The position numbers were made by a program, and so were the translations under genes. A stretch of 64,000 nt of DNA, from the NCBI GenBank assembly GCA_000711775.1, contig ARYC01001302.1, positions 62,001 to 126,000 of the forward strand, written 5' to 3'. The stretch is from Oxytricha trifallax (Eukaryota; Ciliophora; Spirotrichea; Sporadotrichida; Oxytrichidae). Below are positions 1 through 10,925 of the stretch, in pieces. Position 1 is the stretch's first letter. Every line of letters begins with the position of its first letter. The notes below the pieces were generated by a model. The model was given only the letters and a program-made list of their open reading frames with translations. It was not told the origin of the DNA and made no database searches.

Positions 1-73
1 TAATTTATAAAATTATTATGCAACTTTAATAATCTTAAATAATTTATAAATACAATTAACTAATCTAAATATA

Positions 74-1551
74 TCACTCTAAATCTAACTAACTCAAAGC
101 TTTCTTAGTTTTCGACTCTAATTAATCTCTTTTAAATTATTAGAGCTTCTAAGATCTGAATTGCATAAAATTATAGGAAGCTGAGAACTTTTTATTCTAT
201 AGATACTAATTCGAGCTAGTGTTTCTAGTGGTTTATGAACCATTATTCATTCCATTTTGAAGTTATTGATTAACAGAATTGTAATTATTAGAGGAGGTTG
301 ACCTAAATATATCATTCTGTTAATTAGGAAATTTTATTCTTTCCAAATCAAAGATTTTAACTGGCTTTATACTTCCATACTATAGCTTGCTATTTTCTAT
401 GTTTTTAGGATTAATCTTTTAATTAAGATGAGGTTCAGAAATTACTTTATTAAGTTTTGGCTTAACATTCTTGACTAACTGATTATCAGAAACCGGATTT
501 TCAAAAATTCCAGACTTTATTGTATTATAATTGCTCTACATGAAGTCTCTTTGAGATTCTATCTTTAAATCAGAAAATGGAGTTAAATCTTTTATGCTAA
601 TAAAATCTTCATTTGATGGTGCTTAGAATTCTTTATTATTTAGCCTTTCATTCCTTTTCTTTATATCACTTCAAGATTGTTAATTTTTAAAAAATCTCCT
701 TCCTTTATCAAGACTGGTTGATATTGCTTTCTAGGTATTTAACTCAATAAATCCCTCAAAACTGCTGGTTTTTAAGTTCGATATTCTTTTCTGTTTGGTG
801 ACAGTCGCTTAGATTTTTGCAAATGATTATCAATTAAGTTGAAGTTCAAATCTGGGAAAAATCCTGTTTCTTTATCTAAATTTTTCCTTGCGTCATTTAC
901 ACTTTTTACTATGAGAGTGTTTGCTAAATTTAGAACAGGAAATTAATTTCTACTTTTTCTCACTTCCTCTTATTGAGTCATCAGATGTTAACGCTAAACT
1001 CTTGGTAAATTTTGCAGAAGTTTCTGACTATTTGAATTGAACTTCTAGTATAGTTAAGTTTTTGGTCTGTCCTAAAACACATTTTGCAATTTACTTTTTT
1101 AAATGTCTTATAGCGCTTCCTCTTCTTAAATTTATTCATTGATTTTCTGCTAGTCATTCTTAAGTCTTTCTATGGATTTATTTCTTTATATAAGAGTTTC
1201 AAGCATTTATTCTTCATGCCCATCCTCTATGCATTAAATTACAGCTTGAATTATGTTATCTAAGCCAACTTTGAAAGCAGGTAAATGATGTTGAACTTGT
1301 CTTTTGTGCAACTTTTTCATTTAATTTTAAAATCTAGTCATAGTGTAACTCACCTCTGAATGTTTTTAACCGGTTCTTGAATACAGGGCAGAGGTTGGCC
1401 TTCTCTCAAATTTAGGGGTCTTCTTTTTAGAAAACAGTCCTTGAAAATAAGAAAGACATATAATGTATAACATTCCTTGAATTATTTAGGTGTTTTTGTC
1501 AAAGATAAATTGAGGTTAATTTGTAAATTAAAGTTTAAGATCTGCGTTCAT
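74..1551 (-). CDS. Hypothetical coiled-coil, Ser/Asn-rich protein
   Basis: I do not recognise this protein. Read on the minus strand with TAA/TAG as Gln, the frame opens at an ATG (1549-1551), runs through a charged helical stretch rich in Lys, Glu and Gln, then through a Ser/Asn/Gln-rich C-terminal half and ends at TGA (74-76). The reading frame must shift once near 770-840; a direct repeat AACTTA lies on both sides there, so a 62-bp IES is one explanation. An in-frame TGA at 671-673 is not explained. A weak start is also possible at 1318-1320. Translation is convincing by composition (long open stretches, charged and Ser-rich) but no domain could be named. Confidence 0.55.
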
Positions 1552-1589
1552 TCTAAATGTCAAATATTTCAAATACAAAATTTAATTAA

Positions 1590-1609
1590 ATAATAATAAT
1601 AATAATAAT
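1590..1609. repeat. AAT microsatellite
   Basis: Seven perfect TAA/AAT units in a row. It lies in the AT-rich spacer 1552-2157, where I see no gene. Confidence 0.9.
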
Positions 1610-2157
1610 TTGGGAATTCTTAATTAATCTAGTGATATATCAATAAAATCAATATAATTTGATAATCTATTTATTAATATTTATTTCCAAATCATTTTCA
1701 TAATTATTATTTAATGAATTCTTAATTTAAAATAAAATATTTTTTAAGAATTCAATTTCAATAAGATGAATTCAAGATATTAAGAGCTTTAATACTAAAT
1801 CTTTTCGTATAAATGGCTATAAAATCAATTAAATATGATGAATGGTATAAATGTATAAGTATTAATTTATTGATAAAATTTAATTTTTTTACTACTTTAT
1901 TTTGCACTTATCTCTGATACTATCTAAAAATAAGTCTAAATAGATAAAAAAGTAAAAAATATAAAGCATATTTAGAAATAATCTTATAAATACTTTTTTC
2001 AAACATCTTCTTATTTTATAATTTGACACAAATACTACTAAAAACATTAAACTATATGATTGATACTTAAATAAAATATATTGGTTTATTCGTCTATCTG
2101 TTGCGTAGCCACTTTATATAAATATATATACTTTTAAGATTTTTGTTTTTAATATTG

Positions 2158-4096
2158 TCATGTTAATCCAATCTTGATATTGGAAAATTACTTTGCCTGT
2201 TAGGACTTTAGCTTTGCCCCATTTTATTTACTTGACTTTTTGTGAAATTGCTGGGAGAAGTCGAGGCTTTCTCTATATAGGGGGATTAATTTATCGGAGA
2301 CCTAGCCGGTGAATAGGATTTTTAATCTATTATTTACATTTCCGACTCTGGAGGGAATTTCTTAATTTTAAGTTCCTTCATCATTATATTAATTTTATGA
2401 AAATATTTACGATTTACATGTTTATTTTTTTAGTTTATAAATTAAAAAAGTTAGTGCAATTTATATATAATCAAACTTAAAATCACATAAAGCTATTTTT
2501 TTGGAGTTAATTGATCTTAAATCGAAGCTTAAATTGTTCCTTCTGGCAAACTTAGTTGCCGAAGTAAAGTTTTCTGAGGCTGAGGTGTTGCTTCCATCGC
2601 CATTAGCTGCTCTCTTTTATGCAATTAGTTATCTCCCAAAATAGAATAATTAATTCTGAATAAATAATACTTTTTTCTGCAGAGGGGCTTTGATTTAAGT
2701 TGGTGTCATCTGGCTTCACTATATCATGCTTGATAGTGATATTTTGATAAACTTATGAATGCACTATTAAATTAATAATATAAGAGCATTTCATTTTATT
2801 ATTCAATAAGATCATTCTACTACTTCTTTGGGCTTCTATAAAGAGATCTCACTGCTTCAGTTCTTTAATCTCTTAACAAATCTGAATGTTTTTTGCTTTT
2901 CAAGCCATCTTCCCCGTCGCCAACGTAGTTGATTTTCTTGTTGCTATCATGATATGTGACTATTTTCTTTCCATTAGGATAAGGACTCTTCTTTGAGCTA
3001 TAACCGCCATTATTACTATATTTTGAACTAGATGATTAGTCTGCTGCTCTACCACTTGTTGATACATAGTTCGTTCCATATTAATCTTTCAAAGCTTTCC
3101 TCTCAATGCTTTTCAACAGTTTTTCGTGATAAACCCTATTTTCATTGGTGTTACCTTTCTCAGCAGAGAGACAGTCTGAATTGTTTTTATATTTTGCCTT
3201 GCTTAAGTAATTTTCATAGTCTTATGATGGATCATAATATTTAGAAGTCATATTGACTTTGAAGTCTAACTATCTTTTCCAAAGTCATCTGCAAACATCA
3301 CATTTTAACGTTAGTTGAATGGAGTCGTTCCCTAACTACGACCATCGTATGTTTTGAATTAATAATTGCCGTCAAAAGATTAGTTTATCAATGAGTTATC
3401 AAGTTAAGGTTATTGATTAAAATGCGATTAATGATGTGCATGATTAATAGGGGTTTAGAAGGACTCATAGGGGTTTATGTACTGTGAAGTAAATGGCTAT
3501 TCAGCCACTCTATTAGTAATTCTAACGCTCGGACTCTCATCAAATCCTTGATTTATATCTGAAGACTTAGGTGTCTAATCTTTTTTAGATGAATTTGTTG
3601 GATATCTTTAATGAATTACTGAGGCTAAGGGATCATATCCCTAACTTTAAAATTGAGAGGTATTGTTAACTTTCTATCTCAAATAATTGTTCTCAAGCTT
3701 TTAGTCTTGCAAATTTTGCTTAAGCTAGTTATTAGCTTGTTTCAATTAAGCGATTTCGTTGTTCAGCCCTGTTATTTATTTAATGAACTATGCTCTGCCA
3801 TCTACTTCCAACAGTTCTATTTTCTTTACTTATTGAATTAGCTGATCTTAGCACTATTCCACTCTAATACATATAAATATGGTAAAAAACTATACATACT
3901 TGTCTTAAAGTTGTTGTTTTTAATTCTAAAGTTAGTTAATTTATTGATGTGACTAATCTCTGATGTCCTTGACTCTATCAATTAAATTCTAAGAAAATTT
4001 TAAGCAAAGAAATATATAATTTACTTAGTTTTTTTCCTTCAAAAAGTTATTTTCATAAAGAATCTCGTCGATATCTAATCTTGAAACACTACTCAT
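2158..4096 (-). CDS. Hypothetical coiled-coil protein, multi-exon
   Basis: Unrecognised. It starts at ATG 4094-4096 (MSSVSRLDIDEILYENN) and has clear GTA...TAG introns near 3857-3895 and 3975-4018. Residues 40 to about 120 form a Gln-rich coiled coil; the remainder is polar (Ser, Asn, Tyr, Lys). Two short TA-bounded insertions (3244-3272 and 2756-2798) restore one continuous frame when removed. The last exon, ending at TGA 2158-2160, is the GC-richer island at 2158-2390, which could be mistaken for an RNA gene. A further frame change near 2650 may be another IES of about 31 bp. The neighbour upstream is transcribed the same way. Confidence 0.6.
2756..2798. other. Candidate 43-bp TA-bounded IES
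   Basis: TA occurs at 2754-2755 and 2797-2798. Removing 43 bp converts two out-of-phase coding stretches of the coiled-coil gene into a single frame (NDLIEQQVYQNITIK on the minus strand). The segment itself is more AT-rich than its flanks and has no GT...AG ends in the right phase. Confidence 0.5.
3244..3272. other. Candidate 29-bp TA-bounded IES
   Basis: TA occurs at 3242-3243 and 3271-3272. With the 29 bp present the minus-strand frame hits TGA; without them it continues as DDFGKDKYYDPSQDYEN. The ends cannot be spliced as an intron in frame. Confidence 0.6.
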
Positions 4097-4435
4097 TTTA
4101 AATATAAATTAGGCAATAAATTAAACCAGCAATTTTAGTATAATTTATAAAAATTAAGATCTAACCTCTAAATTTTTAGTTAAATTTTATTTCAGATTTT
4201 ATTTTAACTTTCTGCTGATATAATTTGAGCAGGAGCGATTTAATTGAATAAAACTAATAGTTTTATGTTTAATATGAAAATTTACTAGTTAATTCACTGT
4301 CTACTCTTTATTTAATCATTTTATTCAAACAGCTATAAATCATCACATTTTTGCAAGGTCTGATTGCAAATTCTTTTAATTCTTAAATATTAAGTTGTCT
4401 CATTCACTTCTAATAGGTGATCCAAGCACCCTAAT
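4097..4435. other. Intergenic spacer, nothing recognised
   Basis: AT-rich spacer between the start of the coiled-coil gene and the end of the next minus-strand gene. No open frame, repeat or RNA gene is visible. Confidence 0.6.
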
Positions 4436-7400
4436 TCAACTGATCTTTTCCTTATTGTAATCAATTTTGGATAATAGTAAATTTTCAAAAGCTAAGTCGA
4501 TGTTTATTAAAACTTCATAATCATTTAGCAAAGTAAAATAACGCATTATTTGTAAACTATATGAGGATTGATTAATCATGCATATTATAAAGAGGGTTTT
4601 TAATAAATGGAAAATTTTATGACACAAGTTTACAATCTCTCTTTTAATAAGAGTATCTTAAAGTTCTTAGTTGCCTGTAATGTAAAATACAATAACACTC
4701 ATATTTTTAAGTATGTCTAAGTTCCCAAGACTTAAAGTATTTAGATCAATTGAGTTTGCATCGGCGTTGATTTAATCGAACTGCTATAATTACTTTATGA
4801 TAATTTATTAATTTAATTATCATATTATTATAGTATGAGAAGGGTTGGAAAATAGACAGTAACTGCTTTATATAATCTAAAATTCCAAGTTAAATCATTT
4901 AATTTTGAGCCTCAAGTTTTTGAGATAAATTAGCAAGAGTGTCTATTGTAGCCTCAATCATACAATTTCTATTGGGCTATTTCTCGATATCATCAAAGAA
5001 ATTTATATCTAAGGCATCTAGTCCACCAGCTGTTAAGTATTTCAAATTTAGTTATTCAGCCATTTTTGTCAATCTTTCATCTGATATCTTATCATTCTTT
5101 AAGAGTTGAGAATAATCCTAGTCATCATCACCGAAATCCATAATATTCTAATCTGCAAACTAAGCGTCAAGTAGATACTTATTTTCTTTCAGTTGGTTAA
5201 GTAGGGAGGAGATGTAGTCACGATTTATCATTTCTTACTAAACAAAGTAAAAATTAATGGAAAAAAAGTATTACTGAGCATTGATTTTGGTCAAGCGAAC
5301 ACTTTGCTAATAGTTCCGTTAGTGAAGTCTTTATTTCAAGGTTGTTGTAACACTAGGCAATTAAGTTTAATAAAAACCAAATAAATTGAATAGAAACGAC
5401 TTTTATAGATATATTAGTGACTTATTTACTTACTTTTTCAGAGCTTAATACAAGTTGGATGTTATCATATAAAGGCAATTTAGTGAGCCTTTCTATTAAT
5501 TAAGGCACTTTTGAAATTGTTTATAGTGTTATAAGTCTTTGCTGAATATTCTAAAAACTGATATTATAAAGTCAAATTTATCTTACTTTTATGCAATTAT
5601 CAACACTTAGTTAATTTGCTAGAATTTCGATTATATTATTGTTTAAGAAGATCTAAATAACATTATTGCTGTGAGATATTTCTAACATCGAACTTGCAAG
5701 CCAAATAATATTTTCCTTTACTTCATCATCTTGTGAAGTTTCTATCATTGCAAAGAGGTCATTAAATAGGGTTCCATTTTTGCTTAGCATTTCAATTGCC
5801 CTTAGTATCAAGTTTATTATAACTTTTAATAACTAAATTATGTTTAAGAAATAATAAAAATAAGATTACTGAAATTCTGTTATCTTAGTTGGGATATTTC
5901 TTTATTAAATCAAAAATTTAAGGGGTTTTCTAAAGTAAGTTTTAAATTTTAAAATATTGATGATAGAAGTGAAGTGAATAAACGATACCTTCATAATTTC
6001 TGTATGTCTACCATTCAAGAACTCATATATTAAATTTGGTTTTTTTTTCAAAAGAATTCAAAGCAATCAATAAATTCTCAAACAAAAACCAATTTTCCTC
6101 ATAGTCTTTTAGATCCTTAACTATTCTATCGATTAGCTAGCATTAATCTCTCAAAAAGTTAGCATATATTCCTCTCTATAAAAATTTAAGATACACTTAT
6201 TAAATTACCTTAATGGATTTTGAAATTATATAGTAAGTGTGGTTCTTAATAAGCACAGCAGAAGAAGCGAATAAGGAAGATTTCTTTTCATCTCCTTCAT
6301 TTTTAATTAACTTTTACATTAAATTATGATCTTCAATTCCTCTAGTTGGTGATTGTTAAGTTCCTTATAAAAAAAAAATCCGCTATGCATAGATTGGATT
6401 CCTTCTTGCTCTATTGCTGAATTATACTAGCTTTAGATTGGCATAGTTTATTTCCCCTCCATGGCTTCTATTAAGTTCATTCTCGATTGTTTTATCACTT
6501 TAATATAAGTGATTTAATTATCTCTCCAAGAGTCTGTGATTTCTAGGCATTTAATGAAAGCTCTCTTCAATGACTCTTCTTCTCTTATAATCATGCCTTG
6601 TATAGTTGATTTGTAGGATGCTAGTTCTTTTAAACTTGAAATGCAGATTTCTATTTCATTATCTCCTTTTAGTATGTTTGATATGGAGTAAATTAGGTTT
6701 TGCTTATCATTTCCTGAAAAATTATAAAGCAATGGAACTAAGTTCTTTAGTACTTCTAAGCTCAAATTTGAACTTACAAATTCATAGTTCATGCTAAGAT
6801 AAGTGCAAGCTTTGACGGTATTCTTAACAATATCAAATTCATCGACTTATTCCAAAAGATGTTTTATACCTATAATTACATCATGTGACAGCATCCTCTC
6901 TTGTACTTGAGGGAATTTAAATAATGCTTATCAATTGCGCTAACTTTTACTTAGCTTCAATTGATATCTCACTGCAGAATTCCAAACAATTAAACGCTAT
7001 GTCAATTAGATCTTTGTTGAGCAATAGATGCTGTGAATGATCATGTGTGAAAATTACCATAAATGACTTTATAAGGGACTCTCTTAAAATTGAGTCTAGC
7101 ACATCGTTTTCAAGATCGGAAAATCTAATTCGTCATCACTGTCTAACTCTTCTCGGAGTTTGTCTGAAAATTTGTTTCTTTCATCATCATCTTATTATTC
7201 AGATATTATAACTGCATTTATATTGCTTTAATTAGTTTAATTTGTTTGACCTGTAACCCGAGCTCTCTTTAATTTTTGAGCAGCAGAATTTGTTTTTGAC
7301 AAAGAATCTCTTAGTGTTTACATTTTTTATAAGCTAGATTTGTTTTCTTTTGATTTTTAAGGCAGCATAATTCCTGCTAGAGGATTTCTTTTAACTGAAG

Positions 7401-9107
7401 ATTTCTGTGAGATTGATGATTCATAAATAAAATATAATATCAAACTTATCCTAGAACTATTCATGTTGATTTCCTTCATTTGTTGGTTACTTAAAGACAA
7501 TCCATCTTGCTTCGAAGGAGTTTACGAAATGTATTCTTACTAATGAATTGATTAGTGTTTTTAAAGTTCATTATTTGATTAGGCTTCTAGTTCTTCCAGC
7601 TTTTGATTTTGCTATGATTTCAAAGATTTCTCACTTTTATTGTCTTGCATTTTAAATTAAGAATGCTCTATATTCTGAGACCTATTACTCTTCTTATCTA
7701 AATCATGTTCAAATTACTATTACAACTCTATATCATTTGAAAGGCTTTGAATTTCCTAATTGATTTAGTTTTTGTCAACATCAATTATCTCCACTTTTTA
7801 TTCTTAAATTTTTTAAGTTATTGTAGAATTTTACTCTTCTTAATTTCCTTAAGTCTGATCAATTGATTTTTTAGATTGTTTTTGCGACAATTTTTCATCG
7901 TCTTTATTAAGCATTTTATTCATTTACTATTCTAACTCATCAAAATTTACAGGATGCTCGATTGAAGATTACTAGGATTGCTCATCTCCCTTTTTATCTT
8001 GTATGCTAACTTTATCTTTTTAATGAACTGATTAATTTGCTGATTGATCTTTTGGATTGAGGTTTTGGGAGGATATTAACTAGCTTAAAATTTCTGGCTC
8101 TTCTTCTAGTTAATCTTGCTATGAATCAAATACATCAAGGTTTTGTAGTGCTAAGTTGAACTTTTTAATAATTGCAACTTCTTGATAATCAAATACTATT
8201 TAATGCTCACTCACTATAGAAAGTAAGGTTCTGACGGCTTTACAGCCCAGTAATTTATTTGATCTATGTTGCTCTAGCTAAATAAAAATGAATAATGTCA
8301 ATATTAATTACGATTTCAAGTAGCCATTATATAGTGTCAGGGTTAATTACATCTTTTTGCATTGCTGACTAATATTTAATGTAAAACTTTATGACTTTAA
8401 GAATTTTCAAAAGGATCTAGTGATTTTTAGAAAATTTTAAAGAATGGAAGACATAAATAAAGAAAATTTTATTTAGCTCATCCTATAATCGAATTTAAAA
8501 AATGGCTTAAAATTACTTTAATATCATTATTTGAGAAGATAAAGTCATAAAGTTTCTCATCAGCTTCCTAAACCACTTCTTCTTTAGGATCCTTTGCAAT
8601 TCTTAACAAGCAGTATAAACCTGCATATTTCCCTTCAATAAAAGGAGTCTTATAATCTTAGTCAAATTAATTGAGATTTGCTTCTAGTCTTGCTGTAATG
8701 AAATCATAGTACTGCTTGCTTGCTTTATTTTGTGGCAATTTAATGTCTCTATAGATTTGTTCCATTATATGTTCGCTTACTGAGGCTTAAGTCGAGAGAG
8801 TACTAAGAGTTGAAAATGCTCTTGTTCTTATGAACTTAGAAGATGAACCTGTCAAATGCATTAAAGCATCCAAAATATAATTAGAAGGTTCTTAGTCAGA
8901 TATCGCTTTATCGACATATACTAAATGATGAGTGATTAGGAATGTTATTGCATTTGCACATTCAGTCTAAATTAATAAACAATACAATTGTATATATTAC
9001 TTTGACATCTTCTTGAGGGTAGATGCAGCCATTAACGAAGGTTTGGATCACACCATTGAGGTCTTATACCAAGCTGTCGTGATTTAATAAGATATAATCT
9101 TGAACAT
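4436..9107 (-). CDS. Large armadillo/HEAT-repeat protein
   Basis: A long minus-strand gene. Both the N-terminal part (about 9000-8200) and the C-terminal part (7100-4436) are chains of amphipathic Leu/Ile-rich helices typical of armadillo or HEAT repeats; between them lies a Gln/Ser/Lys-rich acidic linker (about 8100-7200). Introns with GTAA...TTAG ends occur near 9000, 8515, 8300, 6200 and 5265. The stop is TGA 4436-4438. The start is set at 9105-9107 although the first codons need one base adjustment. A 29-bp IES at 7099-7127 and probably others near 6900, 6400 and 4780 explain frame changes. Function is not clear; such scaffolds often occur in cilia or transport. It is divergent to the next gene, starts only 62 bp apart. 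Confidence 0.65.
7099..7127. other. 29-bp IES with TAGA pointer
   Basis: On the minus strand the sequence TAGA stands at both borders (TA at 7126-7127 and 7097-7098). Removing 29 bp joins SDDEL directly to DSILRESLIKSF in frame; retention leads to a premature TGA in the gene. Confidence 0.65.
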
Positions 9108-9169
9108 TTTGTATCAAAGAAATTGTCAAAATAAGAGCAATTTAAATAATTGTTAATTTATATTTTAAA

Positions 9170-10827
9170 ATGTCATAAGCTCCTTCGCAAGCTGCTACTA
9201 ATCAATCCCCTGGTTCAGCTCCAAGAAGAAAGAAGAATGGATATATGTATTCTTTAGCTTTTTCAGGTACTTTTTACAAATATTATATTCTTTGCCATTA
9301 TTCATTTTAATCTTATGTTGTTAGTGCTATAACTTTTTAGCCAGAAGAGCCAGACCTATGGCAAAAGAGGAGTAGATAGGAAAGAAAATCAATGATCTTT
9401 AGAGATAAAGAATAAAAAATGATAAGAACTATAGAAGTGGCAATATTCGATGACAACCATAGAGTTTATCAAGGTTTCAGGAAAGAATTTGCTGATAAAA
9501 TAGAAGACCTCGAGAAAGAGAGAGCGAAAATATTGAGAAGGAAAAAGAACAAAAAAGAAAAAATGAAACTTCTTAAAACCAATAGCAAAGATAAGTTTAA
9601 ATTCATCACTACTGCACTTAATAACACTGTCAAATACTATAAGAAACTTTACTTTGAAAATGATTACTATAGATAGAAAAAGGCTCATGGAAATTGTAAT
9701 TTTTTATATAGATTTTTATCATATTGTATTGTAGGACGAGGTTAAAGAAGTTGAGGAGGAAGAGTTAAAAGTTAAAAAACTGGGATAAATTTAAGGATTT
9801 TTTAATTCTCCATTCAAAGAAGATAAGAGATTTGCCATTACTTATATTGCTCAACTTACAAGAGACAAATTGTAAATATTTTTAATTAAATAACACTTTT
9901 ATAGGTAAGACTCTGAGCAAATTGTCAACGAAATCTTTTTCGACAAGATCTTCACACTTCTTTTGGAGACGGACGATGAAAGGAATAAACTAAAATCTTT
10001 TGAAATTCTTTGCAATCTTATTCACTCAGATGAGTAAAGGCTAAAAAATGGCAAAAGAAAACTACTTCTAAAGAGTTTATGAATGGTTTGACAGTCAAAA
10101 AATAGACAATAGGACGATGGAGAAACTTTCATGGATGACTACTCTTATATGCTTCTACCCTGATATGATAAAGTAGATAATAGAGCTCAACTTGCTAGAT
10201 TTTATTATTAAAATTTCAAGTCATAAGTATCCATCAAATATTCGTTCAAACGCTGTCCGAGCATTGAGTCTTCTAACTTATCAAGAAAAGATGTTTGATG
10301 AACTTATAAAAAGAGGAGTAATTGATTTAGTTATGGATTTATGCAAGGATGGTAATGGAGACATTTAAGTCAAATAGTTTAGTACATTGGCTCTTGTGCA
10401 TTTTGCTTTGAATAAACATTCTATCAGTATCTTGATCGAAAAAGGAGTAATGGATTTATTCAACAGCTTTGCATCAATAGATAATGGCATTATATAGACA
10501 AATGTGTCATGGATATTTTTGGCGCTCTGCAACAATGGAATTACTGGAAAGACTATGCTTGAAAATGGCATTACAAGAGATATGTTTTTGGTATCTTGTA
10601 ATCCCTAGTTCAATCAAATAAGACATCTTGTCATAGCTGGTTTCGCAGAACTAGGTAGATGTACAGAACTCAAAGATGTTGATGATAAATAACTTACAGC
10701 CGAGTTCTAGAAAATTAAAGAAACAGCTATAGTAGGGATGCATAAAAACTTCAAACTTGAAGCCGATAAAACAATTGAGATACTTCTCAAATTTACTGTT
10801 TTAGAGGTAATCATTTATAATTTTTGA
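9170..10827 (+). CDS. Armadillo-repeat protein
   Basis: The start ATG (9170-9172) is followed by a short Ala/Ser/Gln-rich and basic leader, an intron (about 9268-9325), a very basic helical segment (9400-9560) and then about 330 residues of armadillo-like repeats. Examples are the helices around 10190-10360 with the motif NIRSNAVRALSLL and the repeat at 10380-10540. A basic head in front of ARM repeats resembles importin alpha, but I do not see its NLS-binding Trp/Asn array, so only the fold is claimed. Further introns lie near 9690-9735 and 9873-9903. The frame needs a 43-bp IES (10037-10079). The end is placed at TGA 10825-10827; if the GTAA...TTAG stretch 10807-10840 is an intron, the gene would end at 10969. 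Confidence 0.7.
10037..10079. other. 43-bp TA-bounded IES
   Basis: TA at 10035-10036 and 10078-10079. Without the 43 bp the armadillo frame reads HSDEYEWFDSQK and continues uninterrupted; with them it meets two TGA codons. Confidence 0.6.
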
Positions 10828-10925
10828 ATAACATTATTAGCATGAAATGTTCAAGATATCTCCTAATATTTATATTAAACATTAATAACTAGAAAAAAGT
10901 AAACTAATTAACAATAACTCATAAT

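Noticed and set aside
2158..2390. GC-richer island resembling a structured noncoding RNA
   Set aside because: With TAA/TAG as Gln it is a fully open minus-strand exon ending in TGA, continuous with the coiled-coil gene, so coding is simpler.
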